A program made the translations under genes and the position numbers. From positions 1,034,765-1,098,764 of the forward strand of contig NC_017167.1 in assembly GCF_000219875.1 (NCBI RefSeq): a DNA stretch of 64,000 nt. Direction: 5' to 3'. Below, piece by piece: positions 27,514-36,260 of the stretch. Each line of letters begins with the position of its first letter. The stretch's first letter is position 1. Under the pieces are notes generated by a model. The model was not told the origin of the DNA. It ran no database searches and saw nothing but the letters and a program-made list of their open reading frames with translations. Origin of the DNA: Alicyclobacillus acidocaldarius subsp. acidocaldarius Tc-4-1. GTDB lineage: Bacteria > Bacillota > Bacilli > Alicyclobacillales > Alicyclobacillaceae.

Positions 27514-28200
27514 TCACGGCGGCTGCGGGGATTCGACACGAAGAGAAGCGGCTGCTGCAGCCGAATTGGGATATTTGGCGAGTCCTTGCAGCAAAGCGAG
27601 GGTTGGTCCTGTGGCAGGTACTTCTCTTGACTCAACTAGCTGTAATGTGGCTCTCACCGAAAGCCATACAGCGCTGTCCACTTCGGAGTCATGTACATGT
27701 GGCTCTTCGACATTGTGCGCGTGATATAGATAAAAGCGCGTGTCAAAACGAATTGGCTGAGTCGGCGGCGTCACAAAACGGGCGACGCGACGGAGCTTGG
27801 TGAGCTGAAACCTCAGGTGCCGCTCGATCATCCACTTGGCTAATCCGGAGTCGTCATTACACAGAGACGCTTGCTGATCGGGCGACAGCTGCGCGTCGTA
27901 CACAACCATCTGTGACCTCTCGCAGACGCTGCATACCCAACCTATTTCCTCGGCCGTTTCCCGCAGGGCGGTAATCGCGAGAATTTGGTCTTCATCATCC
28001 TCGGCCGCCATGGGCATACCAATTGATGACTGAGCGAGATGGTGGTCGCTTTCGCATGTGGCGCCACCGGGGAAAGCCAGGAATCCAGGCAAGAACCGCA
28101 TCGTCTTCGCACGCCGGATGACAAGCACCTCAACGCCGTCATTTGGCGCTTTTCCGTCTCGAATGACCACGAGCGTGGCCGCCTTTCGAATCTCCATCAT
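27514..28200 (-). CDS. Nudix hydrolase (NUDT7/NUDT19-like, with insertion)
   Basis: A 228-residue Nudix protein. The box is split: FPGGATCESDHH near residue 45, then an insertion of about 25 residues, then ALRETAEEIGW. Such a long insertion resembles eukaryotic NUDT7/NUDT19-like coenzyme A hydrolases, but the substrate is unknown. Its start overlaps the gatD stop as ATGA, so it is the third gene of a murT-gatD-nudix operon. Its 3' end lies about 100 bases from the IS4/IS5-like element. Confidence 0.82.
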   Translation of the reverse strand: MMEIRKAATLVVIRDGKAPNDGVEVLVIRRAKTMRFLPGFLAFPGGATCESDHHLAQSSIGMPMAAEDDEDQILAITALRETAEEIGWVCSVCERSQMVVYDAQLSPDQQASLCNDDSGLAKWMIERHLRFQLTKLRRVARFVTPPTQPIRFDTRFYLYHAHNVEEPHVHDSEVDSAVWLSVRATLQLVESREVPATGPTLALLQGLAKYPNSAAAAASLRVESPQPP

Positions 28201-28964
28201 GGCGATCCCGCCTCCTCCTTCAGCATGGGCGCCACCTCGTTCATCCGCAGGGACACGAAGGCGGCCCGGGCTTCCCGCTCCAGCCGGTCGTCCAGCGGCT
28301 CGAGGTGATCCGGCAGATGGGCGTAGGCCAGGGCGTCGCGCAGCACCGCATCCGCCAGCGCCGGGTTTTTCGGCAGAAGCGGGCCGTGCACGTAGGTGCC
28401 CCAGATGTTCAGATGGCGCAGGCCCTCGTGGCCGCTTACCCCATCGTTGCCGTGTCCGTAAACGACGCGCCCGAGCGGCCGATGGCCGTGGCGCGTGCGC
28501 CCACCGTGGTTTTCAAATCCGACGATCACGCCAACCTCATCGCTCCACACGGCGATGTTGCCAATGAGCCGTGGCCCATCGGGGCTCGCCTCGGTCACCA
28601 TCTCCACGAGGCCGATGCCGTGGACCTTTTCGCCGCTCGGAAGTTGGTAGTATTCGCCGAGGAGCTGATAACCGCCGCAGATGGCCAGAACCGGAAGACC
28701 ATCCTGCACGGCACTCCGAAACGCCGGCGCGCAGGCCCGCAGCTTTTCCGCGACAATCGCCTGCTCGCGGTCGGACCCGCCCCCCAGGAGTACGAGGTGA
28801 TAGCGCGAGAAGTCCGGGACCTCGCTGTGCGTCACGCGCGCCACTTCGACTTCGTAGCCGCGCCATTCGAGCCGTCGCCGAAGCACGGCGATGTTGCCGC
28901 GATCGGCATAGAGATTCAGCAGATCAGGATACAGATGTGCGATACAGAGCGCCTTGCGGCTCAT
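28197..28964 (-). CDS. gatD: Lipid II isoglutaminyl synthase, glutaminase subunit GatD
   Basis: A 255-residue class I glutamine amidotransferase-like protein. The nucleophile is C96 in LAICGGYQLLG and the His is in TYVHGPLLPKN. With MurT it amidates the D-Glu of lipid II to D-isoglutamine on the inner face of the membrane. ATG 28964 has GAAGGG about 7 bases upstream (28970 is also possible). It overlaps murT by about 41 bases, which fits an obligate complex. Confidence 0.93.
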   Translation of the reverse strand: MSRKALCIAHLYPDLLNLYADRGNIAVLRRRLEWRGYEVEVARVTHSEVPDFSRYHLVLLGGGSDREQAIVAEKLRACAPAFRSAVQDGLPVLAICGGYQLLGEYYQLPSGEKVHGIGLVEMVTEASPDGPRLIGNIAVWSDEVGVIVGFENHGGRTRHGHRPLGRVVYGHGNDGVSGHEGLRHLNIWGTYVHGPLLPKNPALADAVLRDALAYAHLPDHLEPLDDRLEREARAAFVSLRMNEVAPMLKEEAGSP

Positions 28965-30315
28965 GCTCATCCCTTCTTTCTGAGAGCCAGCGGGCCGCGG
29001 GATGCAAAAGCGTATACGTCACGAGCGCATGCATGGCGGCGCCTGTGGCGGAACTGTGGGAAAGCCCCTCGTAGAGCGCCGCTTCTAAGTCGGGTTGGAC
29101 GCGGATCCGCGATTCCGCAAGGCCCGCGTATTTCAGCCGGAGCGCCACGTCGTGCGCGCGAAAACCCGTGGTGACGACGGCCGTCAGGTGGGGGTCCTCC
29201 GCGAGCAGTTCGAAGTCCGCGTCCCAAAGCCAAGACACGTCCCGCCCGTCGGCCGCGAGGTCGTTTACGCCAATGACGAGGACCTTATCCCTTCCATCCG
29301 ACACCACGGTATCCAGGACGCTGTCACAGCCGGTGGGATTCTTGATCAGGTGAAGGGTCACAGGCGCCTCGAGGTCGAAGCGCTGCATGCGTCCCTCGGG
29401 CGGCTGGTACGCCCGAAGCCCCCCGTGGATGGCGTCGCCGGTGAGGCCGAGCGCCCGCGCCGCAGAGGCGGCTGCGAGCACGTTATAGGCGTTGTACAGG
29501 CCGGAAACCGGGAGATCCAGCAGGAGGTCCGGCAACCCTTCTTCGGAGAACCGCAGGAACCCGCCCTGGAGTTCTCCCTGAAACGCGGGGTGCGGGCGAA
29601 CGAAGTCGCAGCCTTCGCACTGATACAGGCCGAGCTGGCCGTACCAGAACCCCTCGTATCGAAGCGGCCGTCCGCACATCAGGCAGAACTGGCCGTCGCG
29701 CATTTGCTCGCGCCGGGGCGATCTCGCCGTGCCTCGAGCCATACCGTAGTAGATCGTCTGGCGCGAGGAGCGCAGGCCGAGATACCGGCAGAGCGGATCG
29801 TCCCCATTCAGGACGAGTGTCGCCTGCGTCTTTCGTATCCCTTCCAACAGCTTTGCCAGGGTGCCATCCAACTCACCGTACCGGTCCAACTGATCGCGAA
29901 ACACGTTCGTCACGACGATCACGGCCACCGGCAGGTCCGGTGCGACCGCCGGCAGCGTCGCCTCGTCGATCTCCAAAACCGCCGTGTCCGCGGATAGCCG
30001 GCCTGTCCAAGAACAGGACCGCAAAAACGCCGTGGCAATGCCTTGGGCGAGGTTCGCGCCTTTGTGGTTGGTGACCACGGGTTCGCGTTCGGCCACCATG
30101 CTCGCCAGGAGGGCGGTCGTGGTCGTCTTCCCGTTGGTGCCGGTGACCGCGATGACGCGCTTCACCTTTCCACCAAATCGCCGGATGAGGCCGGGTGAAA
30201 TGCGGAGCGCCACTTTACCCGGCAAACTGGTGGCGTCTCTGCCGCGCAGCCTGAGCACCCACAGGACGAGCTTGCCGATCCAGATGCCGAGCATAAGGGC
30301 ATGCATCCTTTCCAT
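28924..30315 (-). CDS. murT: Lipid II isoglutaminyl synthase, Mur ligase-like subunit MurT
   Basis: A 463-residue Mur ligase-fold protein with the ATP loop AVTGTNGKTTTT, a four-Cys zinc ribbon (FCLMCGRPL and YQCEGCDF) inserted in the middle domain as in MurT, and the C-terminal MurT domain (LVIGVNDLAADGRDVSWLWD). It activates the D-Glu carboxylate of lipid II for GatD. The start is uncertain: ATG 30315 has a poor ribosome site; ATG 30294 lies 12 bases after GGAAAGG. Confidence 0.93.
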   Translation of the reverse strand: MERMHALMLGIWIGKLVLWVLRLRGRDATSLPGKVALRISPGLIRRFGGKVKRVIAVTGTNGKTTTTALLASMVAEREPVVTNHKGANLAQGIATAFLRSCSWTGRLSADTAVLEIDEATLPAVAPDLPVAVIVVTNVFRDQLDRYGELDGTLAKLLEGIRKTQATLVLNGDDPLCRYLGLRSSRQTIYYGMARGTARSPRREQMRDGQFCLMCGRPLRYEGFWYGQLGLYQCEGCDFVRPHPAFQGELQGGFLRFSEEGLPDLLLDLPVSGLYNAYNVLAAASAARALGLTGDAIHGGLRAYQPPEGRMQRFDLEAPVTLHLIKNPTGCDSVLDTVVSDGRDKVLVIGVNDLAADGRDVSWLWDADFELLAEDPHLTAVVTTGFRAHDVALRLKYAGLAESRIRVQPDLEAALYEGLSHSSATGAAMHALVTYTLLHPAARWLSERRDEHEPQGALYRTSVS

Positions 30316-30423
30316 GTCGCAGATGGGGTCCGTGGACAACGTCGCGCCCAACGGTTTTCTCCCGTGGATTATACTATATTTTGATCGCCCGGGCTTGCCG
30401 CCCGACGAAGGAGGATGTACAGC

Positions 30424-30789
30424 TTGTACCATTTGTACGGTTACCGGCGTTGCTCGACATGCCGGAACGCGCAGGCGTTCCTCGAGCGCCTGGGCGCCGA
30501 CGTGTCGTTTCACGACATCGTCGAACATCCGCCCGACGTGGCCACCCTGCACACGTGGCTCGAAGCCGTGGGGGGCGACATCCGGTCGCTCGTCAACACC
30601 CGCGGCGAGGTGTATCGGAGGCGGGGGCTGAAAGAGGTGGCGTGGCCGGTGGACACTTGGCTCGAAGAGATGCATCGAGACGGAAAACTCATCCGCCGCC
30701 CTGTGCTCGTGACGCCTTCTGAACGGGTCATTGTGGGCTTCGACGAGGCGGCCTACCGCGACGCCGTGGCCGAGGAGCAGGCGCCATGA
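30424..30789 (+). CDS. Spx/ArsC-family protein (YffB/MgsR type)
   Basis: A 121-residue thioredoxin-fold protein with an N-terminal CSTC redox motif (GYRRCSTCRNA) and the ArsC/Spx core (SLVNTRGEVYRRRGL, RRPVLVTPSERVIVGFDE). The family includes arsenate reductases and RNA polymerase-binding regulators; which applies is unclear. I chose TTG 30424: AAGGAGG (30408-30414) abuts ATG 30415 but sits 9 bases before the TTG. It overlaps thpR by ATGA. Confidence 0.82.
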   Translation: MYHLYGYRRCSTCRNAQAFLERLGADVSFHDIVEHPPDVATLHTWLEAVGGDIRSLVNTRGEVYRRRGLKEVAWPVDTWLEEMHRDGKLIRRPVLVTPSERVIVGFDEAAYRDAVAEEQAP

Positions 30790-31379
30790 AGCGACGCCTC
30801 TTCTTCGGGCTCGAGTTACCTGGCTCCTGGAAGGACGAGATTGCAGAGCGATGCGCGTCCATTCGGCAACAGGGCCAGGTCGTCGCGCGCAACTGGTCGC
30901 GCAAGGAGATGTACCATTTGACCGTGTTGTTCCTTGGCGACGTCGACTCGGCCGATCTCGATCGCGCCTTCCTGGCGGGAGCGCGAGCCGCCGGCCAGCA
31001 GGCGCCGTTCCGGCTCACCACGGGTCCGTTCGGCAGGTTCCTCCAAAGCCGCGTGTTCTGGCTTGGGCTCGACGAGGTCGAATGCAATCTTGCCGAGCTC
31101 ACCGCACTCTACCGGCGCGTGCGAGCGGCCACTGAGGAGGCACTGCCGAGCGTGCGCCTGGAAGACAGGCCGTATCGCCCTCACATCACGCTCGCTCGGG
31201 AGCTTCGCCATTACGCGGAACCCGAACTCGTGGCACCGAAGCCCATGAGTCACGAGTTCACGGAGTTATGTCTGTTCGAGTCAACCCGCGAGAGCGGACA
31301 ACTCGCCTATCCCATTATCCGGCGCTTCCCATTTTCCGGCGCCTCCGTGATTCGTACGCCAGAAGGCCGAGGGCGTTGA
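30786..31379 (+). CDS. thpR: RNA 2',3'-cyclic phosphodiesterase (ThpR/LigT)
   Basis: A 197-residue 2H phosphoesterase with both HxT motifs, YHLTVLFLG and YRPHITLARE. It opens 2',3'-cyclic phosphates on RNA or acts on similar small substrates. Translation is coupled to the upstream Spx-like gene (ATGA). Its 3' end overlaps the convergent metallo-beta-lactamase gene by 65 bases. Confidence 0.9.
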   Translation: MKRRLFFGLELPGSWKDEIAERCASIRQQGQVVARNWSRKEMYHLTVLFLGDVDSADLDRAFLAGARAAGQQAPFRLTTGPFGRFLQSRVFWLGLDEVECNLAELTALYRRVRAATEEALPSVRLEDRPYRPHITLARELRHYAEPELVAPKPMSHEFTELCLFESTRESGQLAYPIIRRFPFSGASVIRTPEGRGR

Positions 31380-32292
31380 GCGTGAGGTCCAACTGGATAG
31401 CTTGTGGGCGGAAGACCGAGGCGTCCAATCCGAGTTCGCCCAGCCTCTCTCGGACGATGTCGGCCTGCGCCTGGACGAGAGCTTCGGGGGACGGATGATC
31501 GTCAAAGGTCCTCTCAATGAGCTCGCGGAACCTGTCGGCATAGTACACGGTTTCCCGAAGGGCCTCGTCCTTGGGCGAGGGGCCGAAGTGCGCCTGATAC
31601 ACCGTCTCCATCGGCAGCTTCGCGAACATCTCGCACGTCCGGTGGACGGCTTCCGGATCAAAGTCTACCGGTGAGGTGGAGGGCATCACGAACTCGTAGG
31701 GAAAGCCCGTGAACCCCTTGACGAACCGGAGCCCCGCGCTGTCTCCCGTGAAAATGCCGTTGGAGACCGGATCCACGATGGCGAAGTGATGGCTCGCGTG
31801 TCCCGGCGCATCGAGGAACTGCAGGCGCCGCTCTCCAATCACGAGCTCGCTCTCGTGGGGCATCGCTTGAACTTGTTCGGCCGGGACGGGTTCGAGAGGC
31901 CCGAAGAGTTGGTCGAGCCGCTCCCCGTACACCTCGCGGGCGCCCTGATAGAGGCGGGACGGATCGATCAGATGCCGTGCGCCACGCGGGTGGACGAGCA
32001 GCTTGGCCTGCGGCGCCAGCTTCATGAATTGGCCCGCGCCGCCCGCATGATCGAGGTGAACGTGCGTCACGGCGACGTAGGCGAGATCCGTCGGCGTGAG
32101 GCCCAGAGCGCGTAGCCCCGCGAGCAGCGCATCGTGCGACCGGGCGGAACCGGTTTCAATGAGCAGAGGCTCGCGATCGCGCACGAGATAGGCACACGTG
32201 CGGTAGCGCATGCCGAGTTCCATGAGGTCAATCAGAAAGACTCCGCGCGCGATCTCGACAGGCTGTGGGTACGACGCATGCTGTCCTTCCAT
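31315..32292 (-). CDS. Metallo-beta-lactamase-fold hydrolase
   Basis: A 325-residue MBL protein: metal motif THVHLDHAGG, then DAPGHASHH and FTGDSAGLRF supplying further ligands, and AHFGPSPKDEAL near the C-terminus. The pattern fits the broad glyoxalase-II-like hydrolases, with no certain substrate. ATG follows GGAGGTAAG, which overlaps the ftsW stop, so it is probably the second gene of an ftsW-MBL operon. Confidence 0.85.
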   Translation of the reverse strand: MEGQHASYPQPVEIARGVFLIDLMELGMRYRTCAYLVRDREPLLIETGSARSHDALLAGLRALGLTPTDLAYVAVTHVHLDHAGGAGQFMKLAPQAKLLVHPRGARHLIDPSRLYQGAREVYGERLDQLFGPLEPVPAEQVQAMPHESELVIGERRLQFLDAPGHASHHFAIVDPVSNGIFTGDSAGLRFVKGFTGFPYEFVMPSTSPVDFDPEAVHRTCEMFAKLPMETVYQAHFGPSPKDEALRETVYYADRFRELIERTFDDHPSPEALVQAQADIVRERLGELGLDASVFRPQAIQLDLTLNALGLLAYESRRRRKMGSAG

Positions 32293-32305
32293 GATTTCTT
32301 ACCTC

Positions 32306-33709
32306 CTAGCGCTTGTGGCGGCGAAAGGGTCCGCCAGGTTTTCGCGATCGTTCGTCGCGCCGTTTCGTGGCGGCCGCTTCACGGCTCGCTCGCCAAGTGA
32401 GCGAGATGGGGCGATCCGCCTGATTCAGGGACGCCCCACGGCTCGTCGCGTCGGCTTTTCGAAACGGGCTCGTCCGAAAGCTCGACAGGCGCGCCACCGG
32501 CGCACGCCCGGAAGACCGCCTAGACCGGTCCGTGGCGTCCTGACGAGTGGCTCGGATCTCGTCGACCGAGATGATGTCGGCGAGGGAGTCCTCCTCCGGC
32601 AACTCCAGTTCGGTCTCGCGTGAAACGCTGAGCAAAATCCCCATGGCAGCTAGATTCATGACGAGGTCCGTGCCGCCGTAGCTGATGAACGGGAGGGGAA
32701 TCCCTGTGACCGGCAGGAGCCACGTCACGGCGCCAAGGTTGATGAGCGCCTGCACGATGATGGACGCGGTGAGCCCAATCGCGAGGAGCGATCCGAACCT
32801 ATCGCGCGCGTATCGTGCGATGTGAAAGCCTCGCCAAATGACGACAGCGAAGATCGCCAAAAGCCCGAGATCGCCGAGCCATCCCCATTCTTCGGTGAAC
32901 ACCGCGAAGATAAAATCGGTGTAGGCCTCCGGCAGGTAACCCGTGGCGGAGATGCTCGAGGCAAACCCGCGACCTGTCAGTCCCCCATTGGCAATGGCCG
33001 TGAGGCCCTGAATGAGTTGATAGCCGGATGATTTCGGATGTTGAAACGGGTGAAAGAACGCCACGAGGCGGCTCGAGCGGTATTCGGCCATGCGCGCGCC
33101 CAGGAAACCCACCACCACAGCCGTACCCAGGGTGATCCCGAGGGGTTTCCCTGGAACGCCTGCCGCGAACAGGAGCACCATGGCGGTCAGGAAGATGCAG
33201 AGCGCCGTGCCCATGTCGGGTTCGATGAACACGAGCACAATCGTCACAGCCACCATGACCATGGCCGGCCTGAAGGTCCGCCGGAGATCACGCAAAATGG
33301 GAAGTTTTCTCGTCAGTAAATAGGACAGGTACACCACGAGAACCATCAGCGCGATCTCGGACGGCTGGATGTGGACACTGGTGGTGCCAATCCATCGCGT
33401 GGCGCCTAGACTCCGGTGACCGATGCCTGGCACCATCACAATGACAAGGAGGCCAAGCGCGGCAAGCATCATCTTGGGCGCGTGTTGGTACCAGAAGTGA
33501 TAAGGGATGAACGTGCACAAGCCCATGGCGGCAAGACCTAGGATGGCCGCCGCGAGCTGCCGAATGGCGAAGTGGTCCGGGGAGAGACCTTGGTGAATGT
33601 CGTACACCATGCTCGCGGAGTACACCGTCACCACGCCAATGCCGGTCAACATGAGGACCGCGACGAAAAGCACGTAATCCGGTTGATGCCGCTCGGTCCG
33701 CACGTCCAC
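32306..33709 (-). CDS. ftsW: SEDS peptidoglycan glycosyltransferase (FtsW/SpoVE-like)
   Basis: A 467-residue polytopic SEDS protein with about 10 membrane segments. FIEPDMGTALC, LTGRGFASSISATGYLPEA, TDFIFAVFTEEWGWLG and LPVTGIPLPFISYGGTDLV are family signatures. SEDS proteins polymerise lipid II with a partner class B penicillin-binding protein. An Arg-rich cytoplasmic tail of about 80 residues is unusual. FtsW against SpoVE or RodA cannot be settled from sequence alone; a RodA-like paralogue lies about 1.3 kb away on the other strand. Confidence 0.85.
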   Translation of the reverse strand: MDVRTERHQPDYVLFVAVLMLTGIGVVTVYSASMVYDIHQGLSPDHFAIRQLAAAILGLAAMGLCTFIPYHFWYQHAPKMMLAALGLLVIVMVPGIGHRSLGATRWIGTTSVHIQPSEIALMVLVVYLSYLLTRKLPILRDLRRTFRPAMVMVAVTIVLVFIEPDMGTALCIFLTAMVLLFAAGVPGKPLGITLGTAVVVGFLGARMAEYRSSRLVAFFHPFQHPKSSGYQLIQGLTAIANGGLTGRGFASSISATGYLPEAYTDFIFAVFTEEWGWLGDLGLLAIFAVVIWRGFHIARYARDRFGSLLAIGLTASIIVQALINLGAVTWLLPVTGIPLPFISYGGTDLVMNLAAMGILLSVSRETELELPEEDSLADIISVDEIRATRQDATDRSRRSSGRAPVARLSSFRTSPFRKADATSRGASLNQADRPISLTWRASREAAATKRRDERSRKPGGPFRRHKR

Positions 33710-33786
33710 ACCCCGCTTTGCGCTGTCTAGGCTATGTCCTCATTCGACAGCTTACGGCCATTCCCTCCTAGAAGGCAAGGGGTGCC

Positions 33787-34101
33787 TCACCACCAGTGAA
33801 TCCCGATGGCAGTGATCCCAAGAATAGCGGCGAGCGGGATGGCGAGGTGCCACGGGCTTTGCGGTCCTCCGGGCGGCCCGTACGGGTTTTGCGGGGGGCC
33901 GGGAGGCATGCCGTGAGGGCCGGGACCAAACAGGCCGCGCGGATGGTCGAGTGACGGGATGGGCGCGTCTGCGCGCACCGCGTTTCGCAGGATGAGATGA
34001 TGCCGCGTCACGTGGACCACCACGCCTTGAAACGATCCGAAATGCGTGTGGCAATGGACGTGGCGACCCAAGTATGCACGGACTTCGCGAAGCGTAAGCA
34101 T
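33787..34101 (-). CDS. Conserved-looking small protein, His-rich with Pro/Gly-rich linker
   Basis: A 104-residue protein; I do not recognise the family. The N-terminal half ([20 protein letters not shown], then [10 protein letters not shown]) is His-rich with beta-strand periodicity, a Pro/Gly-rich linker follows ([20 protein letters not shown]), and a hydrophobic end ([17 protein letters not shown]) could insert into the membrane. AGGAGG precedes the ATG. It is divergent from the GDPD gene. Confidence 0.6.
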   Translation of the reverse strand: MLTLREVRAYLGRHVHCHTHFGSFQGVVVHVTRHHLILRNAVRADAPIPSLDHPRGLFGPGPHGMPPGPPQNPYGPPGGPQSPWHLAIPLAAILGITAIGIHWW

Positions 34102-34180
34102 AGGTGAACGCCTCCTTTCTCGATTACGTTACGGGGCATCCGTCCGCTTTGGCTGGGCGGTTGCACCGATGGAGAGCGCC

Positions 34181-35008
34181 GTGAAAAAATTCCTTGAAGG
34201 GCGGATGCACATGGTTGGGGCGCAGCGCCCGCGAGTTCGGATCTTCGCACACAGGGGCGCGAGTCGCGAGGCGCCTGAAAACACGTTGCTGGCGTTCCAA
34301 ATCGCGCTGCGCCAAGGGGCAGACGTGATCGAGACGGATGTCCACTGGACGAAGGACCGAGAACTGGTCATCTGTCACGATGAGCGCATTGATGCAATCT
34401 CGGACGGAGCGGGCGCTATTGCGGACATGACCTACCAGGAACTCTTGCGTTACGACTTTGGATATCGATTCACGCGCGATGGCGGCAGAACGTACCCGTA
34501 CAGGGGATGTGGAATTCGCATTGCGACGCTGCGCGAGGCGCTGCGCGCGTTTCCGGGCGTCCATTTCAACGTGGACTTGAAACCGAAGCGCGCTCTTGTC
34601 GGTCTATTTCTGCGGATGCTTGAGGAAGAGGATGCGCTTGAGCGCGTGACGCTGGCTTCCTTTCATCATCGGACGCTTGTGGAAGCCCGAGCGCGCTGTC
34701 CTCGGCTCAGGACGAGCGCTTCACCCCTGGAGGTGGCGCGCTTGTTGGCGATGACGCGCGCGGGGTGGGCGTTCGGCGGGCGGGCGAGGATGCCTTTCGA
34801 CGCCGTTCAAGTGCCGATTCGCCAACATGGCGTTCGGGTGGTGACGCCTCGATTCGTCGAGTTTGCTCACCGATGTCACTTGGAGGTCGACGTGTGGACC
34901 GTCGATGATCCGCGTGTGATGCAAGATCTCATTCGGCAGGGCGTGGACGGCATTGTCACAAATTCGCCGCAGATCTTGCAAAAGCTCCTGCTGGAACTGG
35001 AACAATAA
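34181..35008 (+). CDS. Glycerophosphodiester phosphodiesterase
   Basis: About 275 residues of GDPD TIM barrel: [18 protein letters not shown] (catalytic His and metal site), [19 protein letters not shown] (second His) and a C-terminal VDVWTVDD / [10 protein letters not shown]. It hydrolyses glycerophosphodiesters to glycerol-3-phosphate and an alcohol. Possible starts are ATG 34169, GTG 34181 and ATG 34211; I prefer GTG 34181 because GGAGAG precedes it. Confidence 0.9.
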   Translation: MKKFLEGRMHMVGAQRPRVRIFAHRGASREAPENTLLAFQIALRQGADVIETDVHWTKDRELVICHDERIDAISDGAGAIADMTYQELLRYDFGYRFTRDGGRTYPYRGCGIRIATLREALRAFPGVHFNVDLKPKRALVGLFLRMLEEEDALERVTLASFHHRTLVEARARCPRLRTSASPLEVARLLAMTRAGWAFGGRARMPFDAVQVPIRQHGVRVVTPRFVEFAHRCHLEVDVWTVDDPRVMQDLIRQGVDGIVTNSPQILQKLLLELEQ

Positions 35009-35051
35009 ACGTGACATCATGGGGTTGTTTGTACGGGGAGGAGGGTGGCGC

Positions 35052-36260
35052 GTGGAGTCGGTTCGTCGCGAATGGAAATACTTCGACATCACGGTCGTCG
35101 TGGTCCTCTCGCTGCTCGCTGTGTACGCCTGTCTTGCGATTCACGCAGCAACTGCGGGCAACCACAGCGCCAACATCCCGTCCCACGTGATGAGCAAGCA
35201 GATTGCTTACGAAGTGCTGGGATTTGTCGCGCTGTTTGCCGGCGCGTTGATGGATTATCGGTGGCTTCGGAAGGCGCACTGGTGGCTCTGGGGCATCTCC
35301 TGTGTGCTATTAGTGGCCGTGTTTGGGTTTCCGGCCACCATGGGCGCGCACTCGTGGATTTCGTTTCACTCCTTCTCCTTCCAGCCTTCCGAGCTGGCCA
35401 AGGTCGCCATCGTCGTGTGGTTGGCGAAGTACATGGCGGACGTGGAGGAAGCGGAGGTACCGGACTATCGCCTTCGCAAGCAGTGGATCTTTTTGCCCAT
35501 TGTTCTTGTGCCGTTTGCGCTCACCTTTAAGGAGCCGGCGCTTGGACAAGCTCTCGTGATGATCGCCATCTTCTTGACGATGTATAGCGTGTTCGCCCGC
35601 CGCGGGCCGTACGCCGTGCTGATGTTCTTCGTGCTCGGCGTGATCGCGCTTGGCGTCCTGGCGACGACCGTCTTCACGAAGCAGACGCTCGCCTTCGTGG
35701 ATGTGCTTATGAAACACCACATCCTGAAGGGATACCAGGCGTATCGCATTCTCACTTGGGTCGACCCGAATTTCAGTCAAGACAAGTACGGCTACAATAT
35801 TCACATGGCGCAGACGGCCATCGGCAGCGGTGAATTGTTTGGCGAAGGGTACGGCAAGGGGGTGCTCACGTCGGGAGGTTGGGTGCCGAATCAGTGGACG
35901 GACTATATCTTTTCCGCCATCGGCGAGGAGTTCGGCTTTGTCGGCTCGGCCATCCTCGTGCTTTTGTTTCTGATTCTGTGCCATCGGCTCATCCGTATCG
36001 CCCAGACGACCACGGATCCGTTTGGCATGTACATCGCCGTCGGGATCGTCGGGATGTTCGCGTTTCAGGTCTTTGAGAACATCGGCGCAGACATGTACAT
36101 GAGCCCGTCCACCGGCATCACGCTGCCGTTCATCAGCTACGGGGGCACGTCGCTGTTGGTCAACTACTTCGCCGTGGGCATCGTGTTGAGCGTCGGGCTG
36201 AGGCGCAGGCGCACACGCCTGCAGGCCCAATTCGAGACAAGCAAGGGGCGATTGGCGTGA
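35052..36260 (+). CDS. rodA: SEDS protein RodA-like
   Basis: A 402-residue polytopic SEDS protein: SFQPSELAKVAIVVWLAK, FKEPALGQAL, YNIHMAQTAIGSGELFGEG, QWTDYIFSAIGEEFGF and TGITLPFISYGGTSLLVNY. The spacing and the GKGVL-type loop resemble RodA (elongation) more than FtsW. The GTG start has GGAGGAGG 8 bases upstream. Its stop overlaps the start of the aminotransferase gene (GTGA). Confidence 0.85.
   Translation: MESVRREWKYFDITVVVVLSLLAVYACLAIHAATAGNHSANIPSHVMSKQIAYEVLGFVALFAGALMDYRWLRKAHWWLWGISCVLLVAVFGFPATMGAHSWISFHSFSFQPSELAKVAIVVWLAKYMADVEEAEVPDYRLRKQWIFLPIVLVPFALTFKEPALGQALVMIAIFLTMYSVFARRGPYAVLMFFVLGVIALGVLATTVFTKQTLAFVDVLMKHHILKGYQAYRILTWVDPNFSQDKYGYNIHMAQTAIGSGELFGEGYGKGVLTSGGWVPNQWTDYIFSAIGEEFGFVGSAILVLLFLILCHRLIRIAQTTTDPFGMYIAVGIVGMFAFQVFENIGADMYMSPSTGITLPFISYGGTSLLVNYFAVGIVLSVGLRRRRTRLQAQFETSKGRLA

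Noticed and set aside
30340-30414. Divergent promoter between murT and the Spx-like gene
   Set aside because: TATACT and TATAAT are both present on opposite strands, but no convincing -35 box lies at the right distance for either.
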